Positions 1-11,583 of a stretch of 64,000 nucleotides of DNA are shown here, piece by piece (position 1 is the first letter of the stretch; every line of letters begins with the position of its first letter). The translations under genes and the position numbers were made by a program. This stretch comes from Flavobacterium crocinum (GTDB taxonomy: Bacteria; Bacteroidota; Bacteroidia; Flavobacteriales; Flavobacteriaceae): the NCBI RefSeq assembly GCF_003122385.1, contig NZ_CP029255.1:4402001-4466000 (forward strand), in the 5' to 3' direction. The notes under the pieces are model-generated. The model was not told the DNA's origin and searched no databases. It saw only the letters and a list, made by a program, of their open reading frames with translations.

Positions 1-541
1 GCGGAATCTGAATAATTCTTTTTTGTTTGGCTCCACAATAAAGCAGTCCTTTACCAGCGGTGCCGATATACATAACCGATTTAAAATCCATGATCTTATT
101 AACTACAAAATCTATTGGCTCTGTCTTAGAGTTTTTTGCATTTAGATAATATCTTCTGCTAAAGTGATTGTTGAGATAATTGTAAACACTTATACCACCT
201 TTTGTACCAATCCAAATCTCATCTTTGGTTCCGCAAATACTTACAACTCTATTATTATTTAGTGAATTAGAATCGTTTGGTTCATTTCTGAAATTTAAAA
301 AATTATAGCCGTCATATCTGCTTATTCCATCATAAGTACCAAACCACATCAGGCCTCTTTTGTCTTTGTAAACCGAAGTAACAGCGTTATTGGCAAGTCC
401 GTTTTTTATCCCGATGTAGCCGATAGTATATTTTTCCTGTCCAAATTTAGAAGCAGATAATTCCCCATCCGACTGTGGTTGAGCCGGAAAGCAAACTAAA
501 AGCATTAAAAATAATAGAATTCTGTTTTTCAAAATGTGCAC
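1..541 (-). CDS. Hybrid two-component system sensor, N-terminal part (cut by window edge)
   Basis: The reading frame is open from position 541 to the window edge and gives about 180 residues. It starts with a hydrophobic signal peptide (ILLFLMLLVCFPAQPQS), followed by beta-propeller repeats with the signatures VYKDKRGLMWFGTYDGISRYDGY and EIWIGTKGGISVYNY typical of reg_prop sensors. This is how the periplasmic sensor half of Bacteroidetes HTCS regulators begins; kinase, receiver and AraC parts would lie beyond the edge. No ATG is available at the right place. The start is either GTG at 541 or TTG at 532, both in frame just before the signal peptide; I used the GTG. It lies downstream of the GH2 gene on the same strand, behind a terminator, so it is a separate unit and may govern genes further left. 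Family assignment is firm. That it is a full-length HTCS is inferred, because a stand-alone propeller regulator would look the same here. Confidence -1.
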   Translation of the reverse strand, partial: MHILKNRILLFLMLLVCFPAQPQSDGELSASKFGQEKYTIGYIGIKNGLANNAVTSVYKDKRGLMWFGTYDGISRYDGYNFLNFRNEPNDSNSLNNNRVVSICGTKDEIWIGTKGGISVYNYLNNHFSRRYYLNAKNSKTEPIDFVVNKIMDFKSVMYIGTAGKGLLYCGAKQKRIIQIP

Positions 542-659
542 TGGTTAGGTTAGGTTAAGTTTTTGATGAATCTATAAATAGATGTATTATTTTAAAAAAG
601 CATATGTTGTAAAATTTTATTCCTTAAAAGGCAATTATTCAAAAATATTTAAAAATCAG

Positions 660-690
660 AAAAACCTATGATGTTTACTCATAGGTTTTT
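660..690 (-). terminator. Intrinsic terminator after the GH2 gene
   Basis: An 11-bp perfect stem (AAAACCTATGA / TCATAGGTTTT) with a 7-nt loop starts 25 nt beyond the GH2 stop codon. It is flanked by T-runs in both directions, so it could also act on the plus strand. It separates GH2 from the HTCS fragment. Confidence -1.
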
Positions 691-714
691 CCTTCCAAAA
701 AGACGAACTACTAA

Positions 715-3828
<3,114 letters not shown>

Positions 3829-3918
3829 TTAACTACACAAAGGTTTTTAAAATTTAATACTCCAAAATTTATTTCGACCAAGGCCTATCGCTCAACATCG
3901 AAATAAAAATCAACATCA

Positions 3919-3946
3919 CAAATTTAGATAACGACCTATAAGACAA
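3919..3946 (-). promoter_or_regulatory. Possible promoter of the GH2 gene
   Basis: On the minus strand, TAAATTTG (3919-3926) fits the Bacteroidetes -7 consensus TAnnTTTG, and a TTG lies 17 nt upstream (3944-3946), slightly shorter than the usual 19-20. It would give a leader of about 85 nt. AT-rich sequence makes chance matches likely. Confidence -1.
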
Positions 3947-4104
3947 GAGGGGCGCTACAATAAATTAGAAGGGGTATATCAGCATAAACAACCAAAAAGC
4001 GAGCTAATTAGACGATAATTTACATTATTCATAATTATTAATTCAAAAAATGTTAAACAAAAAAAATATACTTATGCTAAAAAAACATTCTTTTTAATCC
4101 AATA

Positions 4105-5436
4105 TTAATTTTTTAAAACGGGCAGATTTTTTACTTCCAAAACTTGTACAGGTTCCGGATTTACTTTTACTAATCTTTCTCCATCTGCCTGACTTACATT
4201 TTGAGAAAAAATATGAAGCTGTTTTTTCTCTTTCCAAAGTTCTTTATCCAAATTCGGTTCCCATTGTCCGACTGTAAAACGGCTTAAATCTGTTAACTGC
4301 CATTTTTTATTTTCTAAACTGGTATAAGCCAATGTGATTTTATTATCACGTTCTTCATCTCTCAAAAGCAAATAGAGCATCGATTTATCAACCAAAATCT
4401 CAGGACGTGAAATCGGAATTCTCTTGGTTCCGCCTCCGCCTAAACTAAATGGCTTCTTATGAAAATCGGTATTGATTAAATTCCATTTTCCATCAGCCAA
4501 ATACACTACTTTATATTGCGGAATACCATTATTGTCCCAATACGTAGTAATGTATGGATTTCCATTTTCATCCACAGTCATTGCTGTTTGGTTAATTAAA
4601 CTGCTGTTTTGCGGTACTTCCCAAGCATGTTCAGCTGTGTTTTTTGTAATTGGTAAATTGTATTTTTCTCCTGTAGATTTTCGCCATGTTTTTCCTCCAT
4701 CAGCTGAAAAGGCATAACAAATATCATGGTTTGTTGATACATCCCAGCTTTCTCTCCAAACCCATGAAATGTAAATTTCTTTCTCACCTATACACATTTG
4801 CCAATACGCACTGCGCTGGTTTTCGCCATCAATTAAATTATTTTGTAAGGATGTCCATAGCTTCGTTTTTACATCATAAGATTTCATAACCAGATTTCCT
4901 CTTCCCGAAGCTCCGGAACGATAGCAGAACAATAAATTTCCATTAGGAAGATTATGGAATTCAGGATAAGTAACTTTACTTTCATCAACTCCTGTCATTG
5001 CTTTTTCTTCGCCTAATTCTAAAGTAAACGGTTTTTTACTTCTGGCATAACGCAAACGCGTATCATGATGATCCCAGCTCACATGAAGATAACCGTCGCT
5101 GTCTATTGCAATGCTGATATCGTTGTGAGCATCTTTTACATTGCCGCTGTAAGGCGTAATTACTTTATCCCATTTGTTTGAATTTAGTTTTCGTTTTGCC
5201 AAAACCATTCTGCCTTCCGGATCGTAGTAAGCTGTATATTGATTTCCTTTAAACGAGGTCAGTGCACTATTTCTAAAAATAACCGTATTAACAGAATTGT
5301 TACTCCAGCCTAAGCCTACTTCACTTTCTGTAGTTTTTAACTGAGCATTTACATGAAATGAAAAAAACACCAGTATTAAAAACTTTATTTTACTGATTAC
5401 CTTTCTATTTAATTGTTTATCTAAAGCTATTTCCAT
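4105..5436 (-). CDS. BNR_4-family secreted beta-propeller protein, possible polysaccharide lyase
   Basis: This 443-aa protein has an N-terminal hydrophobic signal (FLILVFFSFHVNAQ) after a charged leader. The body is made of propeller-like repeats with BNR/Asp-box-like features (DPEGRMVLAKR, DSDGYLHVSWDHHD near residue 120, DENGNPYITTYW), matching the BNR_4 (BNR repeat-containing family) type. Members of this fold include ulvan lyases PL24/PL25, where His and Tyr residues act in catalysis; the HH in SWDHHDTRLRYA is a possible counterpart, but I cannot assign catalytic residues with confidence. No sulfatases are nearby, so ulvan is unlikely. It is flanked by a heparinase-like lyase and GH2, which fits a role in cleaving an acidic polysaccharide. 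The start is the only Met before the signal and fits the promoter at 5471. Function beyond the fold is inference. Confidence -1.
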   Translation of the reverse strand: MEIALDKQLNRKVISKIKFLILVFFSFHVNAQLKTTESEVGLGWSNNSVNTVIFRNSALTSFKGNQYTAYYDPEGRMVLAKRKLNSNKWDKVITPYSGNVKDAHNDISIAIDSDGYLHVSWDHHDTRLRYARSKKPFTLELGEEKAMTGVDESKVTYPEFHNLPNGNLLFCYRSGASGRGNLVMKSYDVKTKLWTSLQNNLIDGENQRSAYWQMCIGEKEIYISWVWRESWDVSTNHDICYAFSADGGKTWRKSTGEKYNLPITKNTAEHAWEVPQNSSLINQTAMTVDENGNPYITTYWDNNGIPQYKVVYLADGKWNLINTDFHKKPFSLGGGGTKRIPISRPEILVDKSMLYLLLRDEERDNKITLAYTSLENKKWQLTDLSRFTVGQWEPNLDKELWKEKKQLHIFSQNVSQADGERLVKVNPEPVQVLEVKNLPVLKN

Positions 5437-5451
5437 TCTCTGTTTTTTTAC

Positions 5452-5470
5452 AAGTGTTAAGATAACACTT
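5452..5470. promoter_or_regulatory. Perfect 8-bp palindrome at the putative start of transcription of the BNR_4 gene
   Basis: AAGTGTTA and TAACACTT are separated by 3 nt. The palindrome lies directly downstream of a TACATTTG -7 element and overlaps the expected start site, the position of a repressor operator. It would also form a short 5' hairpin in the mRNA. Confidence -1.
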
Positions 5471-5478
5471 CAAATGTA
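5471..5478 (-). promoter_or_regulatory. -7 element (TACATTTG) of the BNR_4 gene
   Basis: This is a full match to the Bacteroidetes -7 consensus TAnnTTTG, 35 nt upstream of the ATG. No clear -33 TTG lies 19-20 nt upstream, which would suit an activated promoter. Confidence -1.
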
Positions 5479-5704
5479 GTAAACTTTTTAAATTTTACAT
5501 ATTTCTAATAAAAAACATAAAAAAATATACTTTCTTAAAAATTACAATAAATACGCCGAGATAAAGCTATTCAATAAACAAAAGAGTTAAAAAATATTGA
5601 AATACAAAATTGCTTATAAACAAGATTCCTTAAATAATTGTATTCAATCCTTAGAAGATATTAAACTAATTGAAGTTTTAATACTACCATAATTATCCTG
5701 TTCT

Positions 5705-7987
5705 TTAGTCTTTAATACGATTATCTAATTTAACACTCAAATATTCACCATCTAAATCAAATGTTGATTTTACTCCATTTACAAGCAAAGTATCAAGCTG
5801 TTTTGGTGCATAAAATGAAGCATTGATCAATGGTTGTCCATCGATGTTAACTGACATTGTTTTTCCCTCTAATTTTTGAATCATATTTAATTTTGATAAT
5901 GAACCAAAATAAGCTTTGTTGTCACGTCGCAATGCGCTACCGTAAATTATACAAATTTCCTTAGCATCATTTGGTTTACTATTTTCATCATAAGTTACTG
6001 CAAACATATAAGCATCGGTTTCCCAGCCATCGGCCCATATCCAGGAATTGGAATGCATTAAAGTACCATCTGCTAATTGATTGATCATAATATCCGTAAT
6101 CTTACCATTATTATGCACACGTATTCCTAGCCAGTCTTTGCCTTCAATTTTCTCTATTTTAGGCATTTTATCTGTTTCTTTTTCTTTTAGAACAATAGCA
6201 GTTAATCCCTTAATCTTTCTCGCCGCTACTGGAGATTTAACAGCATAATAGGTCGTTTCTCCTTTTAAATCTTCAGAAGGAGCTTTACGTTCTTCAAAAC
6301 GTGAAAAGGTTGGATAGTCATGTACAAAATTGGAAGGAGTAATATATTCAGGATATATGGGACGAATAGTTAGCGCTGCTTCGTTGTTTTTTACATTAAT
6401 ATCTACTCCACTCTTTTTTACTTCACCTTCTAAATGCCATAGCCATTCGAAATTACCTTCTTTGTAGGTTTTTAAATCATCAACAATATAAATGATATTA
6501 TCCATCCATAAAAAGTGTCTAAAATTGCGAGTGAAATTATTAGAGGTAGGACCAGTTGCATTGGCTAAAATATATTTTATGGTACCAGCATCCAACAAAT
6601 TAGTAAGTTTACCATCCAGCATAGATCCTTCGTATTGCTGATTAACAGGCTGACCTTCTCCATTGAACAAGACTACATTATGTGCCTGACTTTGAAAAAA
6701 ATAGTCGCGGTAAGCAGGATTTGGATACCAGCAATGACCACCATCTGCAATAAGATTTTCACCTTTATAGTACACTAAAAATGAATTAGCATCAGCATGC
6801 GAGTGATTCCAGGTATGTCCACTTTTTACAGCTAACATTGTTGCATCATGTTTCCAGTTATTTCGCAAAGTAGCCCAGCCAAAATCAGCAAATAACTGCG
6901 AGTTTTTTAGGTTTGGTTCTTTGGGAGCTTTATTAGTATCCGGATAATACAAAAATCCTAAAGGTGTATTTCTATAAAGTCCTTCTCTGTTGTTACCTGT
7001 TTCTGTTTGCTTTAAGTACCATAACATATTATCCTCTTTTTGACCTAAAGTATAGAGAAGCAGCATTACATTTTCTGCTGTAATTTCTGCCCTGCTATCA
7101 CCAAAATTGAGGCTTTGTATTTTATTATCTCCCTGATAGCCGCAATACATAAAAAAATCTGGCGTATTTTTTAATTCCGGTATTTCTAATGGTTTAGTAT
7201 TGGGATAGGCATTTTTCCAAGCCAACATATACACTAAAGCTTCAGATATACCAAAATTGGCGTAATTAATACTTTCGTACATTCCTCCATTTTTATCGAA
7301 ACTTTTGGGTTTATTTTGAAGTTCATCACCAGCAAAAGCAAACCATTCGGGTAACTGTTCATAAAACTTTGCTGCTGCAGTAGCTGCCTGAGGTACTTCG
7401 TTTGAAATACTCAATGCTAACAATCCAGACATACTGGCACAAGATGTCCACCAATTGTGTCCCATAGAATTAAGCGAATGAATTCGGGTTGGTTCTAAAA
7501 ACCAATCACCTAAACCAGGTAGGACTCCATAATTGAATAAGCCCTCAGCAATTTCTTTTCTTTCTGTTTCTGAAAGCATATTGTAAATTCCATCATAGGC
7601 AATAGCACTAATACGGCATTTATGAGAAAATCCTAAATCTGCTCGCCAAGCTGGTTTCCGCAACATCATTTCATCGGTACTACTCCATTGTTTACCTCTT
7701 ATTGAATTCAATAATATTTCTTTTGTTTTTTCGGCATATTTTTTATCATTAGACATTAAATAAGCCAAAGCCAAATAATCGGTCTTCAGTAAATCATTTT
7801 TAGAAAGCGCATCATCTGCTTGTTTTTTAATGATTTTCCAAGCTTCCTTTAATCTTGGATCACTATCCGTCATTTTTTTTGCGTAGTTGACTCTTTCCGA
7901 AGTTAACAATAATGCAGGGTGCTGCATTTTTTGCGACCATAATAGATTAGAAACTATTATAAAAGCCGCTAAAAGTATTTTTTTCAT
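5705..7987 (-). CDS. Heparinase II/III-family secreted polysaccharide lyase
   Basis: This 760-aa protein has a signal peptide (LLAAFIIVSNLLWSQ). The N-terminal half (about 20-330) is helical like the (alpha/alpha) toroid of PL15/17/21-type lyases, with NSMGHNWWTSC near residue 177. It is followed by the heparinase II/III-like beta-sandwich with HTWNHSHADANSFLVYY (about 390) and IADGGHCWY, which hold the conserved His residues. Such enzymes cut uronic-acid polysaccharides by beta-elimination and leave a 4,5-unsaturated uronyl end. That end is the substrate of the GH88 enzyme encoded nearby, which supports a shared pathway. The family is well supported. The substrate (rhamnogalacturonan, glucuronan, Rha-GlcA caps of arabinogalactan or other) is not. 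It is separated from the upstream SDR gene by a hairpin terminator and so may be a separate unit. Confidence -1.
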   Translation of the reverse strand: MKKILLAAFIIVSNLLWSQKMQHPALLLTSERVNYAKKMTDSDPRLKEAWKIIKKQADDALSKNDLLKTDYLALAYLMSNDKKYAEKTKEILLNSIRGKQWSSTDEMMLRKPAWRADLGFSHKCRISAIAYDGIYNMLSETERKEIAEGLFNYGVLPGLGDWFLEPTRIHSLNSMGHNWWTSCASMSGLLALSISNEVPQAATAAAKFYEQLPEWFAFAGDELQNKPKSFDKNGGMYESINYANFGISEALVYMLAWKNAYPNTKPLEIPELKNTPDFFMYCGYQGDNKIQSLNFGDSRAEITAENVMLLLYTLGQKEDNMLWYLKQTETGNNREGLYRNTPLGFLYYPDTNKAPKEPNLKNSQLFADFGWATLRNNWKHDATMLAVKSGHTWNHSHADANSFLVYYKGENLIADGGHCWYPNPAYRDYFFQSQAHNVVLFNGEGQPVNQQYEGSMLDGKLTNLLDAGTIKYILANATGPTSNNFTRNFRHFLWMDNIIYIVDDLKTYKEGNFEWLWHLEGEVKKSGVDINVKNNEAALTIRPIYPEYITPSNFVHDYPTFSRFEERKAPSEDLKGETTYYAVKSPVAARKIKGLTAIVLKEKETDKMPKIEKIEGKDWLGIRVHNNGKITDIMINQLADGTLMHSNSWIWADGWETDAYMFAVTYDENSKPNDAKEICIIYGSALRRDNKAYFGSLSKLNMIQKLEGKTMSVNIDGQPLINASFYAPKQLDTLLVNGVKSTFDLDGEYLSVKLDNRIKD

Positions 7988-8040
7988 ATTCCAATTTTAA
8001 AAAATTGTTTGCCAATCTATATTGACGTGGTAATATTTGC

Positions 8041-8072
8041 AAAAATAGGCTGCTATACAAGATAACAGCCTA
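8041..8072 (-). terminator. Terminator-like hairpin after the SDR gene
   Basis: TAGGCTG and CAGCCTA form a 7-bp stem around a 13-nt loop, followed on the minus strand by TTTTTG. The tail also reads TATTTTTG, a -7-like sequence that could start the heparinase-family transcript. Confidence -1.
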
Positions 8073-8143
8073 CTAAATAACTCAGCTAACAATTAACCAA
8101 ACTTTTTATCCGAGTCTTAAATGAATATTTAGTGGTAAGAAAT

Positions 8144-8932
8144 CTATTCGTTTGAAGGTTTACCAATTGTAGCCAGTATACCTCCATCTACATAAATTAC
8201 TTGTCCATTAATAAAATTGCTTGCTTCTGAGGCTAGAAATACGGCGGTACCAGCAAGATCTTCAGGCTCTCCCCAACGTCCAGCGGGTGTACGACTGATG
8301 ATAAAATCATTAAATGGATGTCCATCTACGCGAATTGGAGCTGTTTGTGAAGTGGCAAAATATCCAGGGCCAATAGCATTAACCTGTACATTATACTTAG
8401 CCCATTCTGTTGCTAAACTACGAGTTAACATTTTAAGCCCTCCTTTAGCTGAGGCATAAGCACTCACGTTATCACGCCCTAGTTCGCTCATCATTGAGCA
8501 GATGTTAATAATTTTACCCGAGCGGCGCTCAACCATATTTTTAGCCACTAATTTGGACATGATAAAAGGACCAATAAGGTCTACATCAACCACTTTTCTA
8601 AAATCGGAGACAGGCATATCTAAAGCTAATACTCTTAGAATAATTCCGGCATTGTTTACCAGAATATCAATTTTACCATGATTTTTTTCAATAAGGGTCA
8701 CTTGTTTCTCTGCTTCTACTTCATCGGTGACATCAAACACATAACCTGAAGCTTTAAATCCTAAATCCTTATACTGCTCGATAGCCGCATCTAAAGGTTC
8801 TTTTAGGTTATTTGTTATAATTAATTCGGCACCTGCCTGAGCCAATCCAATCGCCATAGCCATTCCTAAACCATGTGTCGCTCCTGTAATTAAAGCTGTT
8901 TTTCCTTGTAAACTAAATGAATTCATTTTCAA
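8144..8932 (-). CDS. SDR-family dehydrogenase, gluconate 5-dehydrogenase / KduD-like
   Basis: This is a 262-aa classical short-chain dehydrogenase. The NAD(P)-binding motif is TGATHGLG (about 17-24), NNAG is present, and the catalytic set is Ser in ICSMMSELGR with Tyr/Lys in YASAK. The SELGR and PAGRWGEPEDL segments resemble gluconate 5-dehydrogenase, and the C-terminus also resembles KduD. In a locus with lyases and GH88, the likely role is reduction of the keto-deoxy-uronate released from unsaturated uronic acid towards 2-keto-3-deoxygluconate. This is inferred from context, because no KduI, KdgK or KdgA is encoded here. It is cytoplasmic. Its start overlaps the transporter gene by 20 nt, which shows cotranscription. 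An alternative start two codons later would change nothing. Confidence -1.
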   Translation of the reverse strand: MKMNSFSLQGKTALITGATHGLGMAMAIGLAQAGAELIITNNLKEPLDAAIEQYKDLGFKASGYVFDVTDEVEAEKQVTLIEKNHGKIDILVNNAGIILRVLALDMPVSDFRKVVDVDLIGPFIMSKLVAKNMVERRSGKIINICSMMSELGRDNVSAYASAKGGLKMLTRSLATEWAKYNVQVNAIGPGYFATSQTAPIRVDGHPFNDFIISRTPAGRWGEPEDLAGTAVFLASEASNFINGQVIYVDGGILATIGKPSNE

Positions 8933-10286
8933 CTTTTTTATTAGAATTTTGTATAATAGATGATTTTGCGGCTAAACTTTCTGAAAGTTCTTCGAGCGTT
9001 CTACCTTTGGTTTCAGGCATTTGAAAGAATACCCATAATAACTGCCAAACCATCATTAGACAGAAAATAGAGAACACTGTAGTTGCGCCAATTTCATTAA
9101 ACAAAAAAGGGATAAAAGATGGGATCAACGCCGCCAATACCCAATGTACCGAAGTTCCAAAAGCTGTACCTGCCGCACGTAATTTATTTGGGAACAATTC
9201 TGAAATAAATACCCAAATTACTGAACCTTGTCCTACTGCGTGAGAAGCAATGAATAAAAAGAAAAACAAAGGAACTGCCATACCTTTCCACTCAAAATAG
9301 AATGCCATAGTCACTAGAGCTAAGGAAACAATATATCCAACAGACCCTAAATACATCAAAGTTTTACGACCATATTTGTCTATTAATGAAATTCCTACCA
9401 GTGTAAATACTAAGTTTACCATTCCGATTCCGATGCTGCTAAAGAAAGAAGCCGATTTTTCAAGACCTGCCAATTCAAAAATCCTCGGTGCATAATATAA
9501 AAATGCATTGATTCCGGAAAATTGATTGAATAAGGCAATAAAGAAAGCCAGCATTAACGGTTTTCTATATTTTTTCATAAAGATAGATTCGTCTACTTTT
9601 TCTTTTACTTTTTCATTAGACATAGCTTCTAATTCCAACTCTGCTTCTTCGGGAGTGTTCACTAGTAAAAGAATTTCTTTTGCTTTAGCTGTATCTTTTT
9701 TATAATCAAAAATGTAACGAGGACTTTCTGGGATGCCCAAAACCAAAAGTGTGTAAATTAATGCTGGAGCTGCTTGTACTCCCAACATCCAACGCCATGA
9801 ATTTTCTCCTATATCCTGTAATAAATAATTGGAAAGAAAAGCAATCAGAATACCGAATACGATGTTAAATTGATATAGTGCCACTAACTTACCACGGTCT
9901 TTGGCCGGAGCAATTTCGGATACATAGGTTGGAGCAGCAATAGTTGAGGCGCCAATACCTAAGCCTCCAAGGAATCGGAAAACCGTAAAAACAATCGGGG
10001 AATTCGCAAAAGCCGTTCCAACTGCCGACAAAAAGAACAACACTCCAATTAAAATCAAAGTGTTTTTGCGACCTAATTTGTTGGTAGGCAATGCTCCAAA
10101 AACAGCTCCTAATACAGTCCCCCAAAGTGCAGAAGACATGACTACCAAACCATGAAACAAATCCGAAGAATTCCATAATGTCTGTAATTGTTTATCGGCT
10201 CCCGAAATGACAACGGTATCAAAGCCGAAAAGAAAACCAGCCAACGCCACAACGACCGACCAGTAAATGATTTTTTTATTTTTCAT
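8913..10286 (-). CDS. MFS sugar porter (inner-membrane monosaccharide or uronate transporter)
   Basis: This 457-aa protein with about 12 membrane segments carries the sugar porter signatures GRKNT after TM2, PESPRY before the central loop, DKYGRKTLMYLG after the loop, and PETKGRTLEEL at the C-terminus. It would bring monosaccharides, or the unsaturated uronate released by GH88, into the cytoplasm. The overlap with the dehydrogenase gene suggests that the imported sugar is that enzyme's substrate. It follows the GH88 gene with a 34-nt gap in the same operon. Family assignment is firm; substrate is inferred. Confidence -1.
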   Translation of the reverse strand: MKNKKIIYWSVVVALAGFLFGFDTVVISGADKQLQTLWNSSDLFHGLVVMSSALWGTVLGAVFGALPTNKLGRKNTLILIGVLFFLSAVGTAFANSPIVFTVFRFLGGLGIGASTIAAPTYVSEIAPAKDRGKLVALYQFNIVFGILIAFLSNYLLQDIGENSWRWMLGVQAAPALIYTLLVLGIPESPRYIFDYKKDTAKAKEILLLVNTPEEAELELEAMSNEKVKEKVDESIFMKKYRKPLMLAFFIALFNQFSGINAFLYYAPRIFELAGLEKSASFFSSIGIGMVNLVFTLVGISLIDKYGRKTLMYLGSVGYIVSLALVTMAFYFEWKGMAVPLFFFLFIASHAVGQGSVIWVFISELFPNKLRAAGTAFGTSVHWVLAALIPSFIPFLFNEIGATTVFSIFCLMMVWQLLWVFFQMPETKGRTLEELSESLAAKSSIIQNSNKKVENEFI

Positions 10287-10320
10287 TTTAAAAAAGGCAA
10301 TTAAAATTTTGGTTTTATAA

Positions 10321-11583
10321 TTAGTTGAGTTTATAAGTAATTAATGGCTTTTGACCCTGTGCAATTTTTTTGTAGCGCAATAATGCTTCTACATAATAAT
10401 AATCGGCGTAGATAATGGAATAATCAATCTCAGAACCAGCGGGTTTATGTCCTGTAGAATGTAATAAAAGTGCTGAATTATGATTTTTACTCTGATATTT
10501 TGCTGATAACTCTTTTAACATCCCCAAGGCTTTTTCATTGTATTCATTAGCCAGATTATTATCAGTTGTATAAACACCCAATTCTAATAATGCAGAGGCA
10601 ACGACAGCTGCCGCTGATGCATCACGGGGTGCCTTTGGAATTGCAGGATCATCAAAGTCCCAATACGGAATTAAATCTTTTGGTAACCGATCTAAATAAA
10701 CACGGGTTACTTTGTGCGCAAAATCAAGGAATTTAGGATCTTTCGTTTCGCGATATACCATCGTATAACCGTAAATTGCCCACGCCTGTCCGCGTGCCCA
10801 CATACTGCTGTCACTATACCCCTGATGCGTAACTCCTTTTATTTTTTTACCTGTTTCTTTATCATAAACTACTGCGTGATAGGAAGTGTAATCGGGTCTA
10901 AAATGGTTATTCATGGTTACTGTTGCGTGGCTAACTGCCATATCGTATAATTGTTTTGATCCACCATTTTTGGAAGCCCAGAATAACAATTCCAAATTAA
11001 TCATGTTATCCATAATGGTATTATGCTGAGGCCATTCCATGTTTGCTACATCGCGAGGCCACGATAAAATAGTCCCCACTTTTGGGTTAAATAAAGTTGC
11101 CAATGTATCAGCAGTTTTCAGTAATACTGATTTATACTCCGGATCTTTGGTTAAACGATACCCATTACCGTAACTACAAAATACCTGAAAACCTAAATCG
11201 TGATCTGTAGCTGGAGAAACCGAAAGCGGTTTTAAATACTCCGTATATTTATCTGCAATTTTTTTCCACTTACTGTCTGCAGTAGCCTCAAAAAGGTACC
11301 ATAACTCTCCTGGCCAAAAACCACTGGTCCAATCGGTGTAATCTACCATCCGCCATTGAGTGGCATTAGGTGCTATATTTCTAGGTATTAAACCATTATC
11401 TGGAATTTGAGCTAAAGCTTTTGAAGTTTGCTTTACACAATAATTTAATTCAGCATCTACATTGAAATCATTTTCTGCTGAAGATTGAACCAACTGCCTA
11501 CCACAGCTGATAAACAGCATAAATACCCCCAGTATAACTGTTACTTGTTTGTTTAGAATCATAATCTTATTACTGTAATTCAT
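10321..11583 (-). CDS. GH88 unsaturated uronyl hydrolase, lipoprotein
   Basis: This 420-aa protein has a lipobox ending in Cys27 (MLFISC) and no acidic residues after the Cys, so it probably faces the periplasm. The (alpha/alpha)6 GH88 core shows DYTDWTSGFWPGELWYLFEAT, the Asp-containing DHDLGFQVF (about 126) and TIMDNMINLELLFWA (about 190), the two regions that carry the catalytic Asp residues, then HQGYSDSSMWARGQAWAIYGY. These enzymes hydrate the 4,5 double bond left by polysaccharide lyases and release 5-keto-4-deoxyuronate. This is the strongest evidence that the PUL degrades a uronic-acid polymer by lyase chemistry. Its ATG overlaps the stop codon of the GH127 gene by 1 nt, so the two are translationally coupled. 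Confidence -1.
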   Translation of the reverse strand: MNYSNKIMILNKQVTVILGVFMLFISCGRQLVQSSAENDFNVDAELNYCVKQTSKALAQIPDNGLIPRNIAPNATQWRMVDYTDWTSGFWPGELWYLFEATADSKWKKIADKYTEYLKPLSVSPATDHDLGFQVFCSYGNGYRLTKDPEYKSVLLKTADTLATLFNPKVGTILSWPRDVANMEWPQHNTIMDNMINLELLFWASKNGGSKQLYDMAVSHATVTMNNHFRPDYTSYHAVVYDKETGKKIKGVTHQGYSDSSMWARGQAWAIYGYTMVYRETKDPKFLDFAHKVTRVYLDRLPKDLIPYWDFDDPAIPKAPRDASAAAVVASALLELGVYTTDNNLANEYNEKALGMLKELSAKYQSKNHNSALLLHSTGHKPAGSEIDYSIIYADYYYVEALLRYKKIAQGQKPLITYKLN

